Origin: Cytophagaceae bacterium UBA6715
GTDB lineage: Bacteria; Bacteroidota; Bacteroidia; Cytophagales; Spirosomataceae
DNA length: 8,087 nucleotides
NCBI GenBank assembly: GCA_002454335.1
Contig: DKIP01000026.1
Location: 7,509 to 15,595 of the forward strand
Reading direction: 5' to 3'
Shown here: piece after piece, positions 1 through 6,761 of the stretch
Numbering within the stretch: the first letter of the stretch is position 1
Layout: each line of letters opens with the position of its first letter
Program-made: the position numbers and the translations under genes
The notes under the pieces: generated by a model
Seen by the model: the letters and a program-made list of their open reading frames with translations, nothing else
The model's database searches: none
What the model was told of the DNA's origin: nothing

Positions 1-497
1 TTTAAAACGGTCCCCGTGACTTTCGAACCTTGTTGGTTCAATACCATAACACCTAGACTGTGGTTCGTCTCATCGGACCAGAAGTCGGCGGCATATTTTC
101 CGCTCACCTGAATTTTGGCAGGTTTTAAGTGAGTAAATCGGTCGCTGCTGCCTGAGTGTGCTTTAAAAGGAATACGATACATGGTTTTTCCGTTGCGTTT
201 TTTTTGCCAAAATCCTTCGAGGGAATCGTTATTTTTTAAAGTAGCGACAAGTTCTGAATCATACAAATCAAAGGGAATCACGAGTGAATCTCCTCGAAAA
301 AAGGCATTTCCAAGATTGACAATTTCGGATCCGTTTTGCAAGCGGATATCGAATTTGTTGTCCTTAACGATGAAATTAAATGGAAGTTTACCGCCAATGT
401 GGTCCATCTCACCGCGCCAAGGGCCCGTTACAGGGTATTGTCCAAAGCAACATGCACTGAAAAGGAGAAAAAACAGAAGTGTTGGTATTGATTTCAT
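1..497 (-). CDS. Exported protein, TlpA-type disulfide reductase N-terminal region (partial, 3' end outside window)
   Basis: Reading the reverse strand from the ATG at 497-495 gives 165 uninterrupted codons running off the left edge, so only the N-terminal part is seen. Residues 1-19 form a signal peptide: a Lys, a Leu/Phe-rich core, then SACCFG before Gln20. Cys16 could be a lipid-attachment cysteine, but Phe at -3 is atypical, so signal peptidase I cleavage near residue 19 is equally possible. The mature part has GPWRGE (25-30), GGKLPF (35-40), RGDSL (68-72), YDSEL (79-83), LEGFW and, near the edge, GSKVTGT. This pattern resembles the beta-rich N-terminal region of Bacteroidota TlpA-family thiol-disulfide oxidoreductases, which end in a periplasmic thioredoxin fold. 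That catalytic domain and its CxxC would lie outside the window, so the enzymatic role is inferred. The gene diverges from rsmH and has its own promoter-like sequence. It could instead be a lipoprotein without a thioredoxin domain. Confidence 0.72.
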   Translation of the reverse strand, partial: MKSIPTLLFFLLFSACCFGQYPVTGPWRGEMDHIGGKLPFNFIVKDNKFDIRLQNGSEIVNLGNAFFRGDSLVIPFDLYDSELVATLKNNDSLEGFWQKKRNGKTMYRIPFKAHSGSSDRFTHLKPAKIQVSGKYAADFWSDETNHSLGVMVLNQQGSKVTGTVL

Positions 498-515
498 GGA
501 GATTGGATATTTCAA

Positions 516-544
516 CAAAGATAGGGGATAAAACTTGTCACAAA
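516..544 (-). promoter_or_regulatory. Candidate Bacteroidota-type promoter for the leftward exported-protein gene
   Basis: On the reverse strand, TATCTTTG (523-516) matches the Bacteroidota -7 consensus TAnnTTTG exactly. A TTTG (544-541), at the end of a run of T, lies 17 nt upstream and fits the -33 TTG element. Transcription would begin near 511-510, leaving a leader of about 13 nt before the ATG at 497. No Shine-Dalgarno sequence is visible in that leader. The call is from motif match and position only. Confidence 0.55.
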
Positions 545-575
545 AAAATCAACATCCTAATAAAAAAGCTTATGC

Positions 576-601
576 TTGCCAACAGATAATTTGTAAATTT
601 G
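576..601 (+). promoter_or_regulatory. Candidate promoter for rsmH and the dcw operon
   Basis: TAAATTTG at 594-601 matches the Bacteroidota -7 consensus TAnnTTTG exactly. A TTG at 576-578 is a possible -33 element, but the 15-nt spacer is shorter than the usual 17-23 nt, which weakens the call. If the box is used with normal geometry, transcription would start at about 605, the A of the rsmH ATG, and the mRNA would be leaderless or nearly so. The box lies within a 17-bp stretch (590-606) that recurs before mraY with two mismatches. An undetected promoter further upstream, giving a normal leader, is the main alternative. Confidence 0.4.
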
Positions 602-604
602 TTT

Positions 605-1519
605 ATGTCTGAAAGTTCCTACCATACCTCGGTTTTATTGCAAGAATGTTTGAGCGGTTTAGCGATTAAACCCGATGGGATTTATGTTGATGTTACTTTT
701 GGGGGAGGTGGGCATTCCAAAGCAATACTAGCAGCTTTGGGTCCCCAAGGACGTTTGTTTGCGTTTGATCAAGATCCGGATGCATGGAAGCAGGCAGATT
801 TAATCGATGATGATCGCTTGACCTTAATTACGGCAAATTTTAGACACTTGGAAAGGTATTTACGCTTACAAGGGGTGAAGCAAGTGGATGGTATTTTGGC
901 AGATTTGGGTGTTTCATCCTTTCAATTGGATGCGGCGGAACGTGGTTTTTCGACGCGATTTGATGGGCCTTTGGATATGCGGATGGGGCCTTCAGCATCG
1001 ACGAGTGCTGCGGAGGTATTGAATACGTATTCTGCAGCAGAATTGCAGAGGTTGTTTGGCATGTACGGAGAGATAAAAAATGCCAAAACTTTAGCTTTGG
1101 CTGTAGTTCAAGCGAGGATGCAAAAGCCCTTGGAGTCTACCGGAGCGTTTAAAGAGATTTTGTTTAAATTAGCTCCACGTAATAAGGAATTTCGGTATTT
1201 CGCTCAGGCATTTCAAGCTATACGAATTGAAGTGAATCAGGAGTTGAAAGTTATTGAGGAGTTTTTGGAGCAATCTTCGAAGGTACTTGTGCCAGAAGGT
1301 AGACTATGTGTTATTTCATTTCATTCGTTGGAGGATCGTTTAGTGAAAAATTATATCCGGACGGGGAATTGTTTAGGGAAAGAGGATAAAGATATGTTTG
1401 GAGTGGTGCATAAACCATTAGAAAGTGTTATTCGTAAGCCGATTACGGCTTCCGAGGAGGAGTTGAAGGTTAATCCACGTTCAAGAAGTGCAAAATTGAG
1501 AATCGCTAGTAAATTATAA
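605..1519 (+). CDS. rsmH: 16S rRNA (cytosine(1402)-N(4))-methyltransferase RsmH
   Basis: RsmH (MraW) uses S-adenosylmethionine to methylate N4 of C1402 in 16S rRNA, tuning the ribosomal P site; it acts in the cytoplasm. The 304-residue product is of normal family length. Visible motifs are the SAM-binding loop DVTFGGGGHS (29-38), the acidic FDQDPD that follows (54-59), DLGVSS (100-105), RGFS (113-116), LDMRM (123-127), ISFHSLEDR (237-245) and the C-terminal NPRSRSAKLR (290-299). A TTG at 599 is in frame, but the ATG at 605 gives the family-typical start MSESSYHTSVLL and is preferred. There is no Shine-Dalgarno sequence. It is the first gene of the rightward cluster and ends 1 bp before the ftsL-like gene. 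The usual upstream neighbour mraZ is absent here. The reading frame is intact. Confidence 0.97.
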   Translation: MSESSYHTSVLLQECLSGLAIKPDGIYVDVTFGGGGHSKAILAALGPQGRLFAFDQDPDAWKQADLIDDDRLTLITANFRHLERYLRLQGVKQVDGILADLGVSSFQLDAAERGFSTRFDGPLDMRMGPSASTSAAEVLNTYSAAELQRLFGMYGEIKNAKTLALAVVQARMQKPLESTGAFKEILFKLAPRNKEFRYFAQAFQAIRIEVNQELKVIEEFLEQSSKVLVPEGRLCVISFHSLEDRLVKNYIRTGNCLGKEDKDMFGVVHKPLESVIRKPITASEEELKVNPRSRSAKLRIASKL

Positions 1520-1520
1520 G

Positions 1521-1895
1521 ATGGCAAATGCAGTAAAAAATCAATCCAATGAACCTTCGGGTAAGCCACAAAATGGTGTCATGGATTTATTATTCAATAT
1601 TGACTCGATGACTGGCGGAGAATTGCCCATCGCCTTGTTGAAAAAAATCATTTATATCGCGGTTTTAATTATGATTTACATCTATTATACCATGATGGCA
1701 GAGAGTAAAATTCACCGTATTGAGCGAACTAAAATGGAATTGGAAGAGATTCGTGCTGATTATACCACGCAAAAAGCGGAATATATGAAAGTTGGTAAGC
1801 AAAGTTATTTAGCCCTTTCTATGAAGAAATACAAGTTAGAGGTAAGCTTAACTCCTCCAATTAAAATAGTTGCAGAAACGGAAAAAGACCAATAG
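1521..1895 (+). CDS. FtsL-like cell division protein (Bacteroidota type)
   Basis: This is a 124-residue single-pass membrane protein. A polar N-terminal tail (1-38) precedes a hydrophobic segment at about 43-59 (from KKIIYIAV to YYTMM). A charged, helix-forming region at about 61-100 (ESKIHRIERTKMELEEI and onward) looks like a periplasmic coiled coil, and a short tail ends in EKDQ. Size, topology and position between rsmH and ftsI are those of FtsL, which with FtsB and FtsQ recruits and activates the septal FtsW-FtsI synthase. FtsL proteins diverge strongly in sequence. The call therefore rests on topology, on position, and on likeness to the FtsL-like family annotated at this place in Bacteroidota. 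The start is the ATG 1 bp after the rsmH stop; its stop is 2 bp before ftsI, which suggests translational coupling. Confidence 0.85.
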   Translation: MANAVKNQSNEPSGKPQNGVMDLLFNIDSMTGGELPIALLKKIIYIAVLIMIYIYYTMMAESKIHRIERTKMELEEIRADYTTQKAEYMKVGKQSYLALSMKKYKLEVSLTPPIKIVAETEKDQ

Positions 1896-1897
1896 AC

Positions 1898-4033
1898 ATG
1901 GCAAAGTCATCTACGCAAAATATCCGTCAAATTATCACCAAGCGCTTTAATGGCTTTTTTGTCATTATGCTGGGTGCGTTTGTCTTGTTAATGTTTTTCC
2001 TATTCAAAGTGGTATTCATAGATGGTCCTACCCTAAAGGCGGATGCATCATCCAAGTATTTAAAAGAGCGTTCGATTGAAGCTGTGCGTGGAAATATCTA
2101 TGCCAATGATGGAAGTTTATTGGCGACATCCTTGCCTAAATATCGATTAGGAATGGATTTTTCTGTTTTTAAAACATCTAAAATGCGTGATGTTTTCAAG
2201 TCGAATATGCGTTCATTAGCGGAGCATTTAGCAGCCTTTTACAAAGATCGAACGGCTGATGAATATTACTACAAATTAAAGAGCGGTTTTGAGCAAAGAA
2301 AACCCTATGTCTTGATAAATAACCGTTTGCTTGATTTTCAAGAACGTAAAACAGTATTAACATTTCCCATATTCAAGTTGCATCCTAAAAATCCAATAAA
2401 AACGGGGGTGGTATTTGATAAAGTTAATGTTCGATATGCACCGTTTGGTCAGACGGCTTACCGGACCGTGGGCTATATGAAAGATAAAGTTCGTGTAGGT
2501 TTAGAAGGGGCGTTCGATAAGGAGTTAGCCGGTGTTCCTGGGCATGGAATTTTCGAAAAGATGGACAAGAATATGTGGCGGCCTGTGGACGGTAGTAAAG
2601 AAATCTTGCCACAGCGGGGTTTGGATTTACACACAACTTTGGATGTCGATATTCAGGATATAGTTGAATTGGCCTTGATGAAATCCTTGGATGCTTACAA
2701 AGGTAATTATGCCACGGCAGTTGTAATGGAGACGGCAACAGGGGAGATTAAAGCTATTTCGAATTTAATGAAGAATGAGAAATCACCTACGGGATATTCA
2801 GAATTTGTAAATTATGCGATAGAAGTATCTGAAAATGATCCGGGTTCGGTTTTTAAATTACCAGCCATGATGGCGATGTTAGAGGAGTCGAAAATGCCAT
2901 TGTCAGCTACGGTGACAACGGGAGGGAAGTATACTGTTTTCAATAAAACAATGACTGATTCCCATGATTATGGGACATTGACAGTTCAAGGGGTTATTGA
3001 ACACTCTTCGAACATTGGGACGATAAAATTGATGCAGCGTGTTTTTGGTTCAAAGCCTGCTAAATGGTATGATTATTTAAAGGGATTTCATTTGCTTGAT
3101 CCTTTGGAATTTCAAATTAAGCCTGTAACAGCAAAGCCAAGATTCATGGTTCCAACTAAATGGGATGCATTAACTTATATGTGGACGTCGGTAGGTTATT
3201 CATCGAATACTTCACCTTTACATTTATTGTCGTTTTACAATGCAATTGCTAATAATGGATATTGGGTGCAGCCAATTATCGTTAAAAAGGCAACGCAGGG
3301 AAATGAAGTAGTGATTGATTATACGCAAACGCAGAAACGAGATACAAAGCCTATTTGCTCGAAAGAGACGTTGGATAAGATTCGAATAATGCTGAAAGGG
3401 GTCGTCGAAAGAGGTACGGGCAATAATTTAACGGGAACAGCGTATGGGATAGCTGGAAAGACAGGAACTGCTCAGCGTCGAGTGAATGGGCAATATATTA
3501 AAGGGACTTATTATGTTTCATTTATTGGTTATTTCCCTGTCAATAATCCAAAATATACGATGTTAGTTGCGATGGATAAGCCTGCTGGTAGCTCGGAAGC
3601 AACCTATGCGCGTCAAGTAACAGCTCCCGTATTCAAGGATATTTCGGATCATATTTATGCCCGGGATATGAAAATTCAGCGTAAACTCACAGGATATTTA
3701 CCTGACTCGTTGAACAATGCTGCATTGCATCATCTCATTCATCCACTAGATCACGGAATTTTATATTCGAATTTGGGTTTTCCACGCATTGAAGAAGATG
3801 GTCGCTGGCTTTCCTTTCAATTGAATAAAAAGGAAGTGAAAAATTATGGGATTAGTTTTGCCCCTAAAAAGGTTGCGAATGTTGTGGGGATGAATTTAAG
3901 AGATGCCTTATTTGTTTTAGAAAACCAAGGGTTGAAAGTTCGAGCACATGGTTTGGGATTTGTACAATCGCAATCTATTCCTGCAGGATTTCCCATTCAA
4001 AAAAATGCGCTAATCACTATTCAACTTCATTAA
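1898..4033 (+). CDS. ftsI: Septal peptidoglycan transpeptidase FtsI / class B penicillin-binding protein with PASTA domain
   Basis: FtsI (PBP3) cross-links septal peptidoglycan in the periplasm and is a beta-lactam target. The 711-residue product has a short cytoplasmic tail, a membrane anchor at about 19-41, and a PBP dimerisation region that includes RGNIYANDG (64-72). The transpeptidase domain carries the three penicillin-binding motifs in order: SVFK (317-320, acylated Ser317), SSN (370-372) and KTGT (521-524). There is no glycosyltransferase domain, so it is class B. A single PASTA domain fills the C-terminus (about 657-711), as is common in Bacteroidota FtsI; such domains are thought to bind peptidoglycan or stabilise the protein. 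The SxxK motif reads PGSVFK, where PGSTFK is commoner; the catalytic Ser and Lys are kept. The gene sits 2 bp after ftsL-like and 3 bp before murE. FtsI is preferred over the elongation protein PBP2 because of this context and the PASTA domain. Confidence 0.95.
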   Translation: MAKSSTQNIRQIITKRFNGFFVIMLGAFVLLMFFLFKVVFIDGPTLKADASSKYLKERSIEAVRGNIYANDGSLLATSLPKYRLGMDFSVFKTSKMRDVFKSNMRSLAEHLAAFYKDRTADEYYYKLKSGFEQRKPYVLINNRLLDFQERKTVLTFPIFKLHPKNPIKTGVVFDKVNVRYAPFGQTAYRTVGYMKDKVRVGLEGAFDKELAGVPGHGIFEKMDKNMWRPVDGSKEILPQRGLDLHTTLDVDIQDIVELALMKSLDAYKGNYATAVVMETATGEIKAISNLMKNEKSPTGYSEFVNYAIEVSENDPGSVFKLPAMMAMLEESKMPLSATVTTGGKYTVFNKTMTDSHDYGTLTVQGVIEHSSNIGTIKLMQRVFGSKPAKWYDYLKGFHLLDPLEFQIKPVTAKPRFMVPTKWDALTYMWTSVGYSSNTSPLHLLSFYNAIANNGYWVQPIIVKKATQGNEVVIDYTQTQKRDTKPICSKETLDKIRIMLKGVVERGTGNNLTGTAYGIAGKTGTAQRRVNGQYIKGTYYVSFIGYFPVNNPKYTMLVAMDKPAGSSEATYARQVTAPVFKDISDHIYARDMKIQRKLTGYLPDSLNNAALHHLIHPLDHGILYSNLGFPRIEEDGRWLSFQLNKKEVKNYGISFAPKKVANVVGMNLRDALFVLENQGLKVRAHGLGFVQSQSIPAGFPIQKNALITIQLH

Positions 4034-4036
4034 TTT

Positions 4037-5497
4037 ATGTCCCACAGTTCAAGTAGTTTATTTAAGGCCGTAGAAATTGTCCAACAAGTTGGGGCTCATC
4101 AAGAAATTAGTCATTTATGTTTTGATTCTCGTCAAGCCAAACCGGGATCTTTGTTTTTTGCGATTCCCGGAACTCAAGTTGATGGGCACCAATTTTTGTC
4201 TCAAGTTTTTTCGCAGGGATGTAGTGCATGTGTTGTTGAGCAAATTCCTGATGTTGTACCTGATGGAGTATTGATTTTTCAAGTTCACGATTCCAATGAA
4301 GCGATGGCCATGGTTGCGTCAGCATTTTACGGTAATCCCTCTACTCAATTAAATTTAGTTGGGATTACGGGTACAAATGGTAAAACAACGAGTGTTACCT
4401 TGTTGTTTGAATTGTTTAAAGCATTAGGGCATCGTTGCGGTTTGATTTCAACCGTACAAAATAAGATTGAAGATCGAATAATTCCAGCCACACATACGAC
4501 ACCCGATGCATTAAATCTGAATGCTTTGCTGGCGGAAATGCTAGCTTCAGGCTGTACACATGTATTCATGGAGGTGAGTTCGCATGCCGTTGTTCAAAAG
4601 AGAATATTTGGTTTAACTTTTAAAGGGGCAATCTTTTCTAACATAACTCGTGACCATTTAGACTTTCATGAAACTTTTGACGCCTATATCAAAGCGAAAA
4701 AAGGATTTTTTGATGCTTTGCCGAAGTCGGCATTTGCACTGACCAATGTAGATGATAAGCGAGGGGCGGTTATGTTGCAAAATACCAAGGCACAGAAAGC
4801 TAGTTATGGGATTTTAGAATCGGCTGATTTCAAAGCTAAGATTAAGGCAAATATTTTATCAGGCCTGCAACTCGAGTTGGATGGTAGTGAGATTCATGCG
4901 CAATTGATTGGCCAGTTTAACGCTTATAATTTGTTGGCCATCTATGCAACAGCAATTTTATTGGGAGAAAATAAAGAGGAAGTTTTGATTGCGCTTTCTG
5001 GGTTGCGAACGGCACCTGGTCGTTTTGAGCAGCTCCATGGTCCCCAACAGAAAATGGCCATTGTGGATTATGCCCATACTCCGGACGCACTCGAAAATGT
5101 GTTGAAAACTATTCAGGCGATTCGTCAAAAGCACCAACGCATTATTACGGTTGTAGGTTGTGGGGGGAATCGCGATGCGGGGAAAAGACCTATAATGGCA
5201 GCCTTAGCAGCACAGTACAGCGATCAGGTCGTATTAACGTCAGATAATCCACGTTACGAAGATCCGGAATTAATCTTGGATCAAATGCAAGAAGGAATCC
5301 TTACGGCGGATGAAATTAAGGTTATTCGAATTTCAGATCGTAAACAAGCAATCGATGATGCAATTCAGCGGATAGCTCAAGCTGGGGATATCGTCCTTGT
5401 TGCTGGGAAGGGGCATGAAACCTATCAGGACATTCAAGGAGTTAAGTATGATTTTGATGATAAAAAGGTGATTTCGGAAGCCTTTGCCAAAGTTTGA
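4037..5497 (+). CDS. murE: UDP-N-acetylmuramoyl-L-alanyl-D-glutamate--2,6-diaminopimelate ligase MurE
   Basis: MurE is the cytoplasmic ATP-dependent Mur ligase that adds the third amino acid of the peptidoglycan stem peptide. The 486-residue product shows all three domains. The N-terminal UDP-sugar-binding part has FDSRQAKPGSLFFA (29-42). The ATPase centre has the P-loop GTNGKTT (112-118), THTTPDALN (152-160), NITRDHLDFH (202-211) and the likely carbamylated Lys221 in YIKAKKGFF. The C-terminal domain has VDYAHTPDALENV (343-355) and GCGGNRDAGKRP (374-385). DNPRYEDP (403-410) contains the DNPR signature typical of enzymes that select meso-diaminopimelate rather than lysine, so a DAP-type cell wall is predicted. 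The ATG lies 3 bp after the ftsI stop and the family-typical N-terminus begins there. The frame is intact. The stop codon overlaps the -33 element of a possible mraY promoter. Confidence 0.97.
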   Translation: MSHSSSSLFKAVEIVQQVGAHQEISHLCFDSRQAKPGSLFFAIPGTQVDGHQFLSQVFSQGCSACVVEQIPDVVPDGVLIFQVHDSNEAMAMVASAFYGNPSTQLNLVGITGTNGKTTSVTLLFELFKALGHRCGLISTVQNKIEDRIIPATHTTPDALNLNALLAEMLASGCTHVFMEVSSHAVVQKRIFGLTFKGAIFSNITRDHLDFHETFDAYIKAKKGFFDALPKSAFALTNVDDKRGAVMLQNTKAQKASYGILESADFKAKIKANILSGLQLELDGSEIHAQLIGQFNAYNLLAIYATAILLGENKEEVLIALSGLRTAPGRFEQLHGPQQKMAIVDYAHTPDALENVLKTIQAIRQKHQRIITVVGCGGNRDAGKRPIMAALAAQYSDQVVLTSDNPRYEDPELILDQMQEGILTADEIKVIRISDRKQAIDDAIQRIAQAGDIVLVAGKGHETYQDIQGVKYDFDDKKVISEAFAKV

Positions 5498-5523
5498 TTT
5501 GGGCATAAAATTTTGCAAATTTG
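5493..5523 (+). promoter_or_regulatory. Candidate internal promoter upstream of mraY
   Basis: The 66-bp gap between murE and mraY is the largest in the cluster. TTTG at 5493-5496, inside the murE stop region, is followed after 19 nt by CAAATTTG (5516-5523), which differs from TAnnTTTG only at its first base. Transcription would start near 5527, giving a leader of about 37 nt to the mraY ATG. The 17-bp stretch 5512-5528 matches 590-606 before rsmH at 15 positions. This could let mraY and aroA be transcribed apart from the upstream genes; it rests on motif match only. Confidence 0.35.
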
Positions 5524-5563
5524 TTAATTGTTTAAATTTTTTACCCAACACTCTTCTAAAGGC

Positions 5564-6748
5564 ATGTTTTATTACCTCTTTGAATACTTAGATAAAAGCT
5601 TAAATATTCCGGGTGCTGGAGTTTTTCAATACATTACCTTTCGCGCCGTAGCAGCAGTTATTACTTCATTGGGTATTGCAGCAATTTGGGGTAAAGCTGT
5701 AATTTATCGCTTACAACGCCTTCAAATCGGGGAAGAAATTCGAGACTTGGGTTTAGAAGGTCAGATGGCAAAGAAAGGAACGCCCACGATGGGTGGTTTT
5801 ATCATTCTTTTGTCGCTGTTGATTCCTACATTATTGTTTGCTAAAATCACTAATGTCTATATTGTTCTCCTATTGACATCTGCAGTTTGGTTAGGGGCAG
5901 TGGGTTTTGCCGATGATTACATCAAGGTATTTAAAAAGAACAAAGAAGGCCTTTCAGGTAAATTTAAAATCGTTGGTCAAATCGGGCTTGGAATCATTGT
6001 GGGCTTGACGATGTATTTTAATCAGCACATCAAAGTACGTGAATTTGCGGCAGATGGAACTTTTGTGGATCATAAATCACTCTTGACCACTGTGCCGTTT
6101 ATGAAGGGAAATTCCTTCGATTATAATATGTTATTGCCGAGTTTCATTTCGGATGAATATGTTTGGATTGTCTATGTATTGGTGGTTATTTTTATCATTA
6201 CCGCTGTTTCGAATGGGGCAAATATTACAGATGGGATTGATGGATTAGCGGCTGGTACCTCAGTAATTATTGGTATTGCATTAGCAATTTTAGCCTACGT
6301 TTCAGGAAATAAAGTGATTTCTCAATATTTGAATGTCATGTTCATTCCAAATTCTGGGGAGCTTGCCGTTTTTTGTGCGGCCTTCGTGGGGGCTTGCATC
6401 GGATTTCTTTGGTACAATGCTTATCCTGCCCAAGTTTTCATGGGCGATACTGGAAGTTTAATGCTCGGAGGAGTAATTGCAACCTTGGCAATCGTAATTC
6501 GGAAAGAAATGTTGATTCCTATTTTGTGTGGAATCTTTTTAATTGAAAATTTATCGGTCATCATGCAGGTGGCTTATTTTAAATACACCAAAAGAAAATA
6601 TGGCGAGGGAAGTCGAATCTTTTTAATGTCACCTTTGCATCATCATTTTCAAAAGAAAAATTACCACGAGGCGAAGATTGTAACTCGATTTTTGATTGTG
6701 GGGATTATTCTAGCTGTTATTTCATTAGTAACCTTAAAATTACGTTAA
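5564..6748 (+). CDS. mraY: Phospho-N-acetylmuramoyl-pentapeptide-transferase MraY
   Basis: MraY is the integral membrane enzyme that transfers phospho-MurNAc-pentapeptide from UDP to undecaprenyl phosphate, forming lipid I. The 394-residue product is very hydrophobic, with many membrane segments (about ten expected for the family). Active-site motifs are present: KKGTPTMGG (70-78), FADDYIK with Asp117 and Asp118 (115-121), NITDGIDGL (220-228), MGDTGS with Asp295 (293-298) and SPLHHHF (356-362). A hydrophilic stretch at about 155-197 enlarges one loop; I recall this as common in Bacteroidota MraY. An in-frame TTG at 5528 would add 12 residues, but the ATG at 5564 gives the typical N-terminus MFYYLFEYLD and is chosen. 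An AAAGG lies only 1 nt before it, too close to be a normal ribosome-binding site. aroA follows after 13 bp, where murD would be expected. Confidence 0.97.
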   Translation: MFYYLFEYLDKSLNIPGAGVFQYITFRAVAAVITSLGIAAIWGKAVIYRLQRLQIGEEIRDLGLEGQMAKKGTPTMGGFIILLSLLIPTLLFAKITNVYIVLLLTSAVWLGAVGFADDYIKVFKKNKEGLSGKFKIVGQIGLGIIVGLTMYFNQHIKVREFAADGTFVDHKSLLTTVPFMKGNSFDYNMLLPSFISDEYVWIVYVLVVIFIITAVSNGANITDGIDGLAAGTSVIIGIALAILAYVSGNKVISQYLNVMFIPNSGELAVFCAAFVGACIGFLWYNAYPAQVFMGDTGSLMLGGVIATLAIVIRKEMLIPILCGIFLIENLSVIMQVAYFKYTKRKYGEGSRIFLMSPLHHHFQKKNYHEAKIVTRFLIVGIILAVISLVTLKLR

Positions 6749-6761
6749 GCGTATATTTATT

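Noticed and set aside
181..531. A 116-codon open frame on the forward strand.
   Set aside because: It lies antisense to the leftward exported-protein gene, whose signal peptide, family-like motifs and promoter are more convincing. The forward translation is rich in Ser, Lys and Arg with no recognisable domain.
566..577. AAGC-TTAT-GCTT hairpin upstream of rsmH.
   Set aside because: A 4-bp stem in AT-rich DNA is expected by chance, and there is no T-run or other context.
2424..2738. A 104-codon reverse-strand open frame inside ftsI.
   Set aside because: It is wholly within a well-supported gene, and its translation (many Pro, His, Tyr and Arg) looks like a shadow of the coding strand.
5528..5563. 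A TTG-started extension of mraY by 12 residues.
   Set aside because: The family N-terminus begins at the ATG at 5564, and the added residues do not resemble MraY. The stretch fits better as a leader after a promoter.
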